DNA of 64,000 bases. Source: Fictibacillus phosphorivorans. GTDB taxonomy: Bacteria > Bacillota > Bacilli > Bacillales > Fictibacillaceae. Location: NCBI RefSeq assembly GCF_001619875.1, contig NZ_LRFC01000038.1, forward strand, positions 372,001 to 436,000, written 5' to 3'. Each line of letters begins with the position of its first letter. Within the stretch, counting starts at the first letter, position 1. The notes beneath the pieces are model-generated. The model was not told where the DNA came from, made no database searches, and saw only the letters and a list, made by a program, of their open reading frames with translations. Shown here piece by piece: positions 16,561 to 24,530 of this stretch. The translations under genes and the position numbers were made by a program.

Positions 16561-16932
16561 TTATCTATGTTGATCCACAAGAATCGGGTTGCCATCAGGA
16601 TCTTCAATCATAAAACTTGCTGGGCCCGCACTCGTTTCGTCTGCTTCCGTCAGCAGCTTTACACCTTGTTCCTTAAGGTGTTTTTGGATTTCCCGAACAT
16701 CCGTAAAGTGATTGAGGTTTTGGGCATCTTGATCCCAACCAGGATTAAAAGTAAGAATGTTATTTTCAAACATGCCTTGAAACAGACCAATAATGGTGTT
16801 TTCGTTCTTCATAATCAGCCAGTTTTGAGTTATGTTCCCGCCGAACGCTTCAAATCCGAGCATTTCATAAAACGCTTTTGACTTGTGAATATCTTTAACA
16901 TTTAAACTAACAGAAAATGCGCCTAGTTTCAT
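16561..16932 (-). CDS. VOC superfamily (glyoxalase/bleomycin resistance) protein
   Basis: 123 residues with the beta-alpha-beta-beta-beta layout of the VOC fold: opening FSVSLNVKDIHKSKAFYEMLGFE and closing FMIEDPDGNPILVDQ, which are the usual family ends (the closing Asp-Pro-Asp-Gly-Asn block is diagnostic). AGGAGG precedes the ATG. Substrate is not deducible. Single gene. Confidence 0.85.
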   Translation of the reverse strand: MKLGAFSVSLNVKDIHKSKAFYEMLGFEAFGGNITQNWLIMKNENTIIGLFQGMFENNILTFNPGWDQDAQNLNHFTDVREIQKHLKEQGVKLLTEADETSAGPASFMIEDPDGNPILVDQHR

Positions 16933-17050
16933 AAGTCCTCCTATTGGAAAAAAGATACTTTAACTATAAATGTGAATTTCCACAAATACAATACGGACGA
17001 AACTTTAACTGGAATAAAGCGTAGTAGTCGTTTAGAGGAGGTTGAACGAC

Positions 17051-17548
17051 ATGAATGAAATTCGACCAAAACTAAAAATACCTAAGACATTACTCGAAAA
17101 CATATTAGATATCGCTTTGATTTCTCTATTCATCACAGCTGCCGGAAGCTTAGTCATGCAATGGTCGTCCATTCCAGACACCGTTCCCACTCATTTTAAC
17201 GCAGCGGGTGAACCCGACGGCTGGGGAAACAAGATCAACTTATGGATTTTGCTCGGAATCGGATTAATGACGTGGATTCTGCTTACGGTCGTTGAAAAAT
17301 ACCCGCACATCTACAATTATTTTAATTTAACTGAAGAAAACGCAGAGAGACAGTACAAAAATGCCCGTCTGATGCTGAATATGATTAAAAACGAGATGCT
17401 ATTGTTCTTCGTTTTTATGAGCTGGGTGAGTGGTGGAGTAGCAAAAGGAACTCAAAAGGGGCTTGGAGTGTGGATTTTGCCTATATTTATCATCGGAATC
17501 ACCGGAACGATCGCTTTTTTTATTGTAAGGTCCATAAAATTGAAGTAA
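17051..17548 (+). CDS. DUF1648 domain membrane protein
   Basis: 165 residues from the ATG at 17051 (GAGGAGGT 8 nt upstream; TTG at 17042 is inside that site). The N-terminal DUF1648 motif is clear: IPDTVPTHFNAAGEPDGWGNK, preceded by one membrane segment and followed by three more. Family members include regulators of immunity or anti-sigma type (SdpI-like N-termini), but this protein is short and no specific role can be given. Confidence 0.75.
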   Translation: MNEIRPKLKIPKTLLENILDIALISLFITAAGSLVMQWSSIPDTVPTHFNAAGEPDGWGNKINLWILLGIGLMTWILLTVVEKYPHIYNYFNLTEENAERQYKNARLMLNMIKNEMLLFFVFMSWVSGGVAKGTQKGLGVWILPIFIIGITGTIAFFIVRSIKLK

Positions 17549-17572
17549 GAAGGGGGTCGAACTCAATTTGTT

Positions 17573-17594
17573 GAGGGAAATGCCTCTTTTTTTT
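17573..17594 (+). terminator. Weak terminator after the DUF1648 gene
   Basis: GAGG / CCTC four-base stem with a GAAATG-type loop, then T8. Confidence 0.5.
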
Positions 17595-17675
17595 CTGCAG
17601 AGAAATATTGATGTCTTTATGGAATGGAAATAAAAGAATTATTCCGTTCCAAGTGGATTCATAAAAGGATATACG

Positions 17676-17758
17676 AGGTAATTAGGAATATATCCGTTTA
17701 TACGCTTCGTAATTCCGTAATAAAGCTGTATAATTCCGTGTATAAAATATTTTATCCG
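17676..17758 (+). repeat. 21-bp periodic array D: four units ending in (A/T)TCCG
   Basis: CCG ends at 17696, 17717, 17738 (spacing 21) and 17758 (20); an ACG at 17675 may be an earlier unit. Units carry TAATTCCGT or TATCCGT followed by an AT-rich tail. Weaker than arrays A-C but the same period. It lies between convergent genes; the short frame across it is not credible as a gene. Confidence 0.55.
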
Positions 17759-17847
17759 ATTTTCGACATCATCCAAACTAAAAACGGCCCACAAAAGGGA
17801 TATTCACCTTCATGAGCCACTAACACATTAGCCTACAAATTTCCTAG

Positions 17848-17988
17848 TTACTGATCTTGATGATTGCGAGCACGCGCTTCATCTGGACTTTCCATTTTCG
17901 CTGCGCCAGAATACTTCAAGCTTTGATCGCGGTCAGATTCAACGCGGCCAGACTCTCTCAGTTTCTTCTCTTGTCTATCTTTTCCCAT
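17848..17988 (-). CDS. YpzI-like small protein
   Basis: 46 residues, highly charged, beginning MGKDRQEKK and containing ESDRDQSLKYSGAAKMESPDEARARN, which I recognise as the YpzI-like family of Bacillaceae. GGAGG lies close before the ATG. Function unknown; probably cytoplasmic. Too short for routine gene calling. Confidence 0.7.
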   Translation of the reverse strand: MGKDRQEKKLRESGRVESDRDQSLKYSGAAKMESPDEARARNHQDQ

Positions 17989-18085
17989 CCTAAAAACCTC
18001 CATTTCACAATGATTTTTTATAGTATGAGGAGTTATCCCAATTTTTATGTAAAAGGATTGTTTATTCTAAAATGCGTACCCAAAC

Positions 18086-18110
18086 GTTTATCTTTTAGAG
18101 AAAAGGGAAT
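18086..18110 (+). promoter_or_regulatory. Sigma-B-type promoter
   Basis: GTTTAT (18086-18091), 13 bp, GGGAAT (18105-18110) matches the GTTTAA-N12/15-GGGWAW pattern of general stress promoters. It is 40 bp before the YtxH-like gene, a known kind of sigma-B target. Confidence 0.7.
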
Positions 18111-18149
18111 TCCCATACTACGAAAAAATTATTAAAAGGAGGACTTAAA

Positions 18150-18761
18150 ATGGAACAAGGTGCAAACAATAAAAACGGATTTGAAAGCGAACCGTACCAA
18201 GAAAATATGTATGGTACTTCTCAAACAGAACGAGTGGCAAACCCGCAAAACAGCAAACTGTTAAAGGGAATGATAATCGGTGGGATTGTTGGGGGAGCGC
18301 TAGCATTAATCGATTATAATACACGGACAAAAGTGAAAAATACTGCAGTTGGACTGAAGGATAGTTCAAGCAAGGTGATATCTGAAGTGAAACAAAATCC
18401 GGGTGAAGTAAAGGATCAGATGATCAGCCAATTTAAGTCGGCAACAAACACCCTGAAAGATGCAATCAATGATGCGCAAGTTCTATACGAACGCCTCAAT
18501 AAAGACGTATTCGGCAATATCAATACGTTAACGGAAATCTCAAATGATGTTCTCTCTACCGTAAAGGGAACAAAAGGGGAGATCGGCAGCATCTCGACAA
18601 AACTAAAAGAAGCGGGAACGGAACTAACGGAGAACCCGATCGGCAAAGAAAATCTTCATGATTATTCTTCAGAGTCAAATCAGGCTTCTAATACCAACCA
18701 AAACGATCAAAATGCGGTTTCAGCAGGTGTCACTTCTCAAAACAATCGCAAAAAACTATAA
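18150..18761 (+). CDS. YtxH-like general stress protein
   Basis: 203 residues: polar N-terminus, one Gly-rich membrane segment (LLKGMIIGGIVGGALALIDY, about 37-55), then a long helical amphipathic stretch with YtxH character (KVKNTAVGLKDSSSKVISEVKQNP) and a Ser/Asn/Gln-rich tail. GGAGG precedes the ATG. A sigma-B-type promoter upstream and a terminator downstream make it a stress-induced single gene. Molecular function is unknown. Confidence 0.7.
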   Translation: MEQGANNKNGFESEPYQENMYGTSQTERVANPQNSKLLKGMIIGGIVGGALALIDYNTRTKVKNTAVGLKDSSSKVISEVKQNPGEVKDQMISQFKSATNTLKDAINDAQVLYERLNKDVFGNINTLTEISNDVLSTVKGTKGEIGSISTKLKEAGTELTENPIGKENLHDYSSESNQASNTNQNDQNAVSAGVTSQNNRKKL

Positions 18762-18768
18762 TAAAAAA

Positions 18769-18803
18769 AGCAGCTCTTTTGTTGAACAAAAGGGCTGTTT
18801 TTA
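18769..18803 (+). terminator. Terminator after the ytxH-like gene
   Basis: AGCAGCTCTTTTGTT / ACAAAAGGGCTGTT stem followed by T residues. Confidence 0.8.
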
Positions 18804-18816
18804 CGTCTATATCAAA

Positions 18817-18996
18817 TTAGCTTTTTACCACTTGTCGAATATCATTTAGGCGAACAACTTGCTTCGCATCTTCAAAATGCTCTGTAAAATTTTCTGTTAC
18901 GGAAAAGTCCACAACAGCGGTGTTGGTCAACAATGAAGTAATTTCTCCCTTTAAGCCGTCGAACGTTTCAATAATGTCACCGATTTTAAATTCCAT
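18817..18996 (-). CDS. YkvS-like protein (DUF2187)
   Basis: 59 residues, MEFKIGDIIETFDGLKGEI at the start, a small SH3-like beta fold typical of DUF2187/YkvS proteins. TTGGAGG precedes the ATG at 18996. Convergent with the YtxH-like gene. Function unknown. Confidence 0.65.
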   Translation of the reverse strand: MEFKIGDIIETFDGLKGEITSLLTNTAVVDFSVTENFTEHFEDAKQVVRLNDIRQVVKS

Positions 18997-19184
18997 GCCT
19001 TTTCCTCCAACTATTTTATGTTTGTACTATTTTACCATAATTGTATCAAATTTTCCTTTTGTTTTGAAAAAAGTTCTATTTGTTAAGCATTATATCGGAA
19101 ACCTAGAACCATTACCATAAAAGCGTTTTACTAAACCGCTTCCAAAATGATGCAACCTGATAAATGGATTCACGAGTTATTAAG

Positions 19185-19277
19185 TTATCCAAAGGTTATC
19201 CACAATCCAAGGGGAAACCAACCTGTTGTCAATTCTATCTATCCACTTATTTATCCACATTATCAACAATATCCACA
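19185..19277. promoter_or_regulatory. DnaA-box cluster
   Basis: Two perfect DnaA boxes TTATCCACA (19196-19204, 19251-19259) and three one- or two-mismatch boxes (19185-19193 TTATCCAAA; about 19239 CTATCCACT; 19269-19277 ATATCCACA), all in the same orientation, within 93 bp of non-coding DNA. Neighbouring genes are not dnaA or dnaN, so this is not a standard oriC; it may titrate DnaA or control an adjacent gene. Confidence 0.6.
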
Positions 19278-19286
19278 GATAAAATA

Positions 19287-19327
19287 AAACCGCCTTCTCA
19301 ACCAATTGGTCGGAGGACGGTTTTTTA
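19287..19327 (-). terminator. Terminator of the DUF1659-DUF2922 operon
   Basis: Inverted repeat AAACCGCC...GGACGGTTT with additional inner pairing; on the minus strand it is followed by TTTTATTTTAT. Confidence 0.7.
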
Positions 19328-19353
19328 CGGTCGCTATAAACTCTGGTAATATC

Positions 19354-19569
19354 TTATAAACTAATGTCGCTCACTTCACGGTCAACGATACGCGCACCTT
19401 TTTTGCTCGTATAATTCCCGCCTGATGACGTGAAGATGTTTTGGGCGATTACGGTGTCCATCGCTGCGTTTACAGCTGCAGGATTAACCGGTTCAATCGG
19501 AGCATCCAGGCGGATGGTTACCGTTTTGTTTTCTTGGTTAAGAAACTGCAATTCAAGCACTCTGGCCAT
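19354..19569 (-). CDS. DUF2922 family protein
   Basis: 71 residues: ARVLELQFLNQENKTVTIRLDAP at the start and the DPV-like NPAAVNAAMDTVIAQNIF block are typical of DUF2922. AAAGGAGG lies 7 nt before the ATG. It directly follows a DUF1659 gene, a pairing seen across Bacillaceae. Function unknown. Confidence 0.75.
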   Translation of the reverse strand: MARVLELQFLNQENKTVTIRLDAPIEPVNPAAVNAAMDTVIAQNIFTSSGGNYTSKKGARIVDREVSDISL

Positions 19570-19611
19570 TGAAATCCCTCCTTTCTTCTATATTTTCACT
19601 ACGATTCCTTC

Positions 19612-19830
19612 TTAAGAGTGAATCGCGAAGGTATCGTTGCGGTTGATCATCACAAGTGGATAAGCTTGAAGTCCTGCTAATGCATTTCCTACTGTATAAA
19701 GCTGGTTAGGGGTTGCGGAAGTTTTTACATTTGCAAAGCTTTTGTACTTCACCACCGGTTTGAAATCTGCATCAAGTCCTCCGTCTAACTCTAATCGCAT
19801 CGATGAACCAATCAAAGCTGCTGTTGCCAT
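19612..19830 (-). CDS. DUF1659 family protein
   Basis: 72 residues from the ATG at 19830, which follows AAAGGAGGTGA. Contains the typical SMRLELDGGLDADFKPVVKYKSF and NQLYTVGNALAGLQAYPL blocks. First gene of a two-gene operon with DUF2922. Function unknown; both proteins are small beta-rich cytoplasmic products. Confidence 0.75.
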   Translation of the reverse strand: MATAALIGSSMRLELDGGLDADFKPVVKYKSFANVKTSATPNQLYTVGNALAGLQAYPLVMINRNDTFAIHS

Positions 19831-20109
19831 GTGCCTCACCTCCTTTCACATTATAAGTTCCAGTGAATGGGGAAAAGGAGGCATGGGGTGTAGAGAAAAT
19901 TTTTTGCGATCGTTTTGGTGATAATTTTAGTTTTTAGGGGATTTACTGCGTTTGTGTAAGCACGAGCGGAAAAATGAAGTCCAATGTAAATAAAATGGGG
20001 CTGAAATTGAATCAGTTTTGCTATTAATTGAGGAAATTTTACGTTTTTGGAGTTTTAGAAGGTATATGCGTTGAATCATATTGGGTGAAAAATGCAGATT
20101 TTAAAGTTT

Positions 20110-20225
20110 GTGAGCGAAACGGGCAGTGTTCTGAGCGAAACGGCAGTCGGATTGAGCGAAACGAATGGGTTATTGAGCGAAACAGAGGGTGAATTGAGCG
20201 AAAAACCACTTTGATTGAGCGAACG
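20110..20225 (+). repeat. 21-bp periodic array B: six units, core TTGAGCGAAAC
   Basis: Core ends at 20120, 20141, 20162, 20183, 20204 and 20225, exactly 21 bp apart. Units share the 11-bp core with 10 variable bases, and one spacer (AGAGGGTGAA) nearly matches one in array A (AGAGGGTGTA). The last unit ends GCGAACG, as in array A. Lies in a divergent intergenic region. Confidence 0.9.
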
Positions 20226-20662
20226 TGTAATAATGAAAAGAACACGTACCGTAAAAATCAAAAACACACCGAGCAGGGGGCTCACCGTCTGACCCACCAG
20301 CTCCCGCCTGCTCCAGCTGTCTTCCCAGAAAGCCCCCACCCTGAAACACAAATCATCCACCTCCAACAACAACACTAACTCCTCCACAACACTTATCCAC
20401 AAACAGCTTCCTTTTACTCAAAAACAACACCCGATTTTTACGAAATTGATCATTTCACACAAAAAATGTGTTGATTTTCGTGATTTGACACCCCTTCTGT
20501 GGATAACTTTTCAAAAGTTATCCTGCAACTTTTATCTTTTTGCATTCTTTTTAAGTCAACTTTTAAAGAGTGAGACTTTGTTTTGTAAAACGACTCCAAC
20601 CTATAGTGAGGGTACCGCGGAATTCTAAAGAATGTGCGCACATTCCAAAAGGAAGTATTCCC
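20226..20662. other. Intergenic region upstream of the sigma factor gene
   Basis: About 440 bp. It holds a C-rich stretch (20270-20345), a TTATCCACA DnaA-like box near 20392 and GTGGATAA near 20500. A minus-strand frame runs from about 20400 into array B, with one hydrophobic stretch, but it lacks a ribosome binding site and is not called. Confidence 0.4.
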
Positions 20663-21163
20663 ATGAAACACATGCTTTTTGAAGAAGTAGCCGCCATGTT
20701 TGACCCTCTTATCAAGTCCCAGATCAAGCGGTACCATCTCACCACTCATTTTGATCAATACTATCAAGCTGGTTTACTTGGACTCTGGAAAGCTTACGAA
20801 ACGTTCAACCCGGAAAAAGGGCAGTTCTCGTCATATGCATTCGTTCTTGTTCGAGGACGTATTTTACAAGAATTACGAAAAGAAGCGACACGGTTGGATA
20901 AAGAGGTAAGTCATGATCCGCACGAGTCGATGATGTTCCAGCACTTAACTCATCAAGACCACATCCCGTACTTAGAAGACGAAACTCTGAATCTATATCT
21001 CATGCATCTTACAGAGAATCAGCAGCGGTGGGTCGTTCATCGCATCTTCCATATGAAGAGTGAGGCGGAGATCGCGGAACAGTTTGGGGTTACACGCTAC
21101 GCGGTGAAGTCGTGGAGAAAGGCTGCTCTAAAGAAACTTCGGACAGTTTTAAATACCCATTAA
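20663..21163 (+). CDS. Sigma-70 family RNA polymerase sigma factor
   Basis: 166 residues from the ATG at 20663 (AAAAGGA upstream). Region 2 is clear (DQYYQAGLLGLWKAYETFNPEKGQFSSYAFVLVRGRILQELRKE) and region 4 carries a helix-turn-helix (SEAEIAEQFGVTRYAVKSWRKAALKKLR). Size and lack of region 3 fit an alternative sigma factor of the YvrI/ECF-like size class; target promoters are unknown. No anti-sigma gene adjoins it. The following gene at 21359 has its own leader. Confidence 0.8.
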   Translation: MKHMLFEEVAAMFDPLIKSQIKRYHLTTHFDQYYQAGLLGLWKAYETFNPEKGQFSSYAFVLVRGRILQELRKEATRLDKEVSHDPHESMMFQHLTHQDHIPYLEDETLNLYLMHLTENQQRWVVHRIFHMKSEAEIAEQFGVTRYAVKSWRKAALKKLRTVLNTH

Positions 21164-21358
21164 AATCAAACTTTCTTACTATGTGTTTTGATGGATATAA
21201 TTCTAAAATTAGGGTATAGTAGAAAACTGTGGGTGAGGAAATTCCTTTTTTACCCATTAAAGCCAATAGAGAAATAAGCTGCTATTTTTTTAGAATAACA
21301 GTGTAATAAGTTGGTAGGACAAAGCTTATATATTTATTAAGAGGGGGACAACCAAACG

Positions 21359-22990
21359 ATGGAAACACAAGTGAATCAGAGTACTGGAAACAAGAAACGA
21401 CCGTTGATCATTGGGCTTGCGATCATTGCAGTGCTTGCGATCGGAGCAACGGCCTATGCGATGTTCATCGATCTATCTCCGCGTGAATTGTACTTAAAAT
21501 CCGAACTAAACACATTTAAAGCACTAAACGAATCTTTTGAAGACAGCTTTGGAGATGCGCTGGCTCTTCAAGACAAACAGCGTGAAGAAGCGTATAAGTC
21601 TGAAGCGCGTGTAGGTGTGGAAGTGGATCCTGCGATGTTTGGAGCAGGCGGAATGGAAGCGGCAATGATCGGCTCCGTTCTAACAAACAGTGAAATTAAA
21701 ATGACAACTCAGCACGACCCTAAAAAAGAAGAAGGATCTGCGGGTGTTGCGTTAACAATGAACAACACAGATCTTGTGAAAGCTGATTTTTACCAAAACA
21801 ACAAGCAAACCGCAGTAAGTGTTCCAGCGGCATACGACAAACACGTTTACTTCCCGAACAGTCAGTTTGGCGACGTTATGCGAAAGTTTGATCCATCATA
21901 CGAAGGAATGGAAAAGCTTGAAAACTTCTTTAAGGTGATCGAAGGAGACGTAAGCGAAGAAGCACGTGATGAAGCGTTCCAAGAGTTTGCAAAAGTATAT
22001 GCAGATAGCATTAAAGATGAAAACGTAACACTAAAGGACGATGTTGATTTTAAAGGGGAGAAGCTTCGCGAACTAACGGTTTCTCTATCTGAAAAAGAAA
22101 CAAAAACCATGCTTGTGAACTTTATTGAAAAGATCGAAAAAGACGACGAGATCCTAGATGCGATCGCTGAACAAACAGCATTGCAAGGCGGACTTCAAAC
22201 AGGCATGATGGCACCAACAGGCAACATGAGCAAAGAAGATGCGAAAAAAGAACTGAAACAGTTGTTAGCTGATGTGAAAAAAGGGATCAACGATGACCTG
22301 CAAATCCCTGGTGGCATGAAGCAAGTTGTGATCATCGACAAGGATGATAAAGTGGTAAGCCGTGACCTATCTATGAAGATCGGTGCAAACGGTGAAGAAG
22401 CTGTTCCGGTGAACTACAAATCTGAAAGCTGGATGAAGGGCGATGTAACGAACTCTTCTTGGGTTCTTAACGCTGGTCCTGAAGGCGAAACATTGCTTGT
22501 AGATGTGAAAATGGAAAGCGAACCAAAAGGCAAAGATGGTAAGAAACGCGATATTAAAGCGAAATTCGAAATGACGGAAAACGGTACAACAGAAGGGATC
22601 GGCTTCCATATTAAAGGTGAAGGCACAGATAAAAAATCCAAGTGGACAGCAAGCCTTGTCCCAGCTGGCGATGCACCGATGGAACTTCCAGATATGACGA
22701 TTGAGATCGAGCACAAAGGTGACCAGAACCTTGATAAAGATTATGCGAACCATGATTACAAAGTAACATTGACTGGAAACGACGCAACGATGGGCGACAT
22801 CAACGTTGGATTAAACATCAAGACGAAAACAACGTTCGGTGAGAAGCTGAAGTTCCCTGAGTTATCAGAAGGAAAAGCAGTGAACGCAGCTGAGATGAGC
22901 GATGCTGAAATGATGGGCATGATGAGCGAAATTCAGCGCAACATCGAACAGTTTGTTGGCGAAAACGCATCAATGTTCCAAGGATTCTAA
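21359..22990 (+). CDS. Large membrane-anchored protein (DUF6583-like)
   Basis: 543 residues: short cytoplasmic N-terminus, one membrane segment (about 14-36), then a large acidic extracytoplasmic domain. It contains Met-rich patches (MFGAGGMEAAMIG, GGLQTGMMAPTGNMS, MSDAEMMGMMSE). Likely a surface protein of the DUF6583 type, though I rely on memory for that family name. GAGGGGG precedes the ATG by 11 nt. It has its own terminator, but the next genes downstream encode an ABC-2 exporter and may be functionally linked. Confidence 0.6.
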   Translation: METQVNQSTGNKKRPLIIGLAIIAVLAIGATAYAMFIDLSPRELYLKSELNTFKALNESFEDSFGDALALQDKQREEAYKSEARVGVEVDPAMFGAGGMEAAMIGSVLTNSEIKMTTQHDPKKEEGSAGVALTMNNTDLVKADFYQNNKQTAVSVPAAYDKHVYFPNSQFGDVMRKFDPSYEGMEKLENFFKVIEGDVSEEARDEAFQEFAKVYADSIKDENVTLKDDVDFKGEKLRELTVSLSEKETKTMLVNFIEKIEKDDEILDAIAEQTALQGGLQTGMMAPTGNMSKEDAKKELKQLLADVKKGINDDLQIPGGMKQVVIIDKDDKVVSRDLSMKIGANGEEAVPVNYKSESWMKGDVTNSSWVLNAGPEGETLLVDVKMESEPKGKDGKKRDIKAKFEMTENGTTEGIGFHIKGEGTDKKSKWTASLVPAGDAPMELPDMTIEIEHKGDQNLDKDYANHDYKVTLTGNDATMGDINVGLNIKTKTTFGEKLKFPELSEGKAVNAAEMSDAEMMGMMSEIQRNIEQFVGENASMFQGF

Positions 22991-23005
22991 ACTAGATTTA
23001 TAATA

Positions 23006-23052
23006 AGAGGACAGAGATAACTTCAAACAAAGTTGATCTTTGTCCTTTTTTT
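23006..23052 (+). terminator. Terminator after the DUF6583-like gene
   Basis: AGGACAGAGAT / ATCTTTGTCCT with a long loop that pairs further, then T7. Confidence 0.75.
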
Positions 23053-23118
23053 AAACCTATGAGGGGTATAGGGTATGTAATGGAAGTAGGCCGCGCGGAA
23101 ATTGTCGAGGATTGCAGA

Positions 23119-23220
23119 CTCGTGGATAAATTGCCAAAACTTCTGGATTGAGAGACAAAACTCGTGGATAAACAGCCAAAACTTTTGGATTCAGCCCTTG
23201 AATTTCTGGATTCAGATAGC
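23119..23220 (+). repeat. 21-bp periodic array C: five units, core TGGAT
   Basis: TGGAT begins at 23123, 23144, 23165, 23186 and 23207, exactly 21 bp apart. Larger shared pieces alternate: CTCGTGGATAAA in units 1 and 3, TTGGATTCAG-like in units 2, 4 and 5, and CCAAAAC/ACAAAAC at 23134, 23155 and 23176. The core differs from arrays A and B but the period is the same. Lies between a terminator and the ABC-2 permease gene. Confidence 0.85.
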
Positions 23221-23300
23221 AGAATACCCCGCTATGTATATGTTCTGACCAGTTTCGTAGCCCGAAACTGTACAAATTTTTAAACGAAAGGAACGACACT

Positions 23301-24530
23301 ATGAGGCAAACGCTACTCATTGCCCATCTAACGGTAAAATGCTGGCTAAAGCAGCCGTTTCCCTTGTTTGCCATGATGCTTTTTCCCATCCTTCTGCTTG
23401 GAATCACGTATCTTGGTCTGAAACCGCTCCTACAAGATAAGCAGTGGGTCGAACCTTTTGCCGTCGCGATCGTGGATGAAGACAAAACCTTTGAAACAAA
23501 ACTGCTTATGAAGCAGTATGAGGAATCAGAAGAACTGCAAAACGTCCTTACTTTTGAAAAAACAGATGCGGCGGCAGCGAGCACGCGTTTAGCTGCAAAT
23601 GAAGTCGCCGGAATAGTGATTGTACCTGACGGATTTACGAGAGGTATACGCCGCGGTAATAACATTCCTGTAACGGTAATCGGAAATCCAGAGCGCCCTT
23701 TTCAAGCGGAACTGTTGAAGCAAGTGATGGTGTCTAATGCGAACTTGATCTCTTCAGCTCAAAGTGGAGCCAATGCAGCTTTTCACTATCTCAGGAAGAT
23801 GGGCTTAAGCTCTGAAGAATTCGCAACGTATCGAGAAACCATCATTACCGATTTCACTCTTCAGGCTTTGAACCGAAATAAAATCTATGAAACTGAAACA
23901 CTAAGCGCATTCGGCGGCATCACCATGTTAGAGTTTTATAGTCTGTCAGGCGTATTGATTCTGCTCCTTATCGGCGGACTGTTCGGCATGAGTTTAACAG
24001 CAAGAAGTGAGCAAACCGCATTGCGTGAAAGACTAACGCTACAAGGCGTAAGGTCAGGTGTCTTCTTTTTTAGCAACATTCTGTCCGTATTTGCGCTGCT
24101 CGTCATCCAAAGCATTATTCTGATATCCCTTTTTTACAGCGTCACCAAAATGTGGAGTCTCACCGCAACCGTAATTCTGCTCGCATACTGTTTAGCAGTA
24201 TCCTCCATTTTCGCACTCATTCAAGAACTTTTTCAGCGAAACGGAGCAAAGTGGGGTGCGGGCATTATACTCATGATGAGTATGGCAGCTACAAGCGGAA
24301 GTGTTTTGCCGTTATCCTATCTGCCAGAAATGTGGCGAAATGTAAGCTTTCTTAATGTGGTGCACCACGCGCACAGCGGTTTAGTAGAATCCCTCTTTGT
24401 CGGCAATCAAATTTGGACGCCAGTGATCGTGTTACTGAGTATATCGGTCGCCATTTGGGCTCTAGGATTACTACTTATTACAATAAAGAAGAGGTTGCCA
24501 TGGTCTGGACAATTGCCATTACACGTATAA
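23301..24530 (+). CDS. ABC-2 family exporter permease, first subunit
   Basis: 409 residues: one N-terminal membrane segment (about 21-40), a large extracytoplasmic domain (to about residue 215) and five to six C-terminal segments, the layout of ABC2_membrane_3 permeases. GAAAGGA precedes the ATG. It overlaps the next permease gene by 31 bp and the ATPase gene follows, so the three form a heterodimeric exporter of unknown substrate (drug, lipid or peptide). Confidence 0.8.
   Translation: MRQTLLIAHLTVKCWLKQPFPLFAMMLFPILLLGITYLGLKPLLQDKQWVEPFAVAIVDEDKTFETKLLMKQYEESEELQNVLTFEKTDAAAASTRLAANEVAGIVIVPDGFTRGIRRGNNIPVTVIGNPERPFQAELLKQVMVSNANLISSAQSGANAAFHYLRKMGLSSEEFATYRETIITDFTLQALNRNKIYETETLSAFGGITMLEFYSLSGVLILLLIGGLFGMSLTARSEQTALRERLTLQGVRSGVFFFSNILSVFALLVIQSIILISLFYSVTKMWSLTATVILLAYCLAVSSIFALIQELFQRNGAKWGAGIILMMSMAATSGSVLPLSYLPEMWRNVSFLNVVHHAHSGLVESLFVGNQIWTPVIVLLSISVAIWALGLLLITIKKRLPWSGQLPLHV

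Noticed and set aside
17630-17815. Short plus-strand frame over array D
   Set aside because: No ribosome binding site, composition driven by the AT-rich repeat.
19185-19277. Chromosomal origin oriC
   Set aside because: DnaA boxes are present but dnaA, dnaN, rpmH and an AT-rich unwinding region next to them are not.
20076-20402. Minus-strand frame across array B with one hydrophobic stretch
   Set aside because: No ribosome binding site; half of it is the repeat array. Only the repeat is supported.
12196-23220. CRISPR arrays
   Set aside because: Repeats of about 11 bp and spacers of 10 bp are far too short, cores vary, and no cas genes are present.
23057-23665. Long minus-strand frame across array C
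   Set aside because: It runs antisense into the ABC-2 permease gene, which has clear domains; the array part is periodic DNA.
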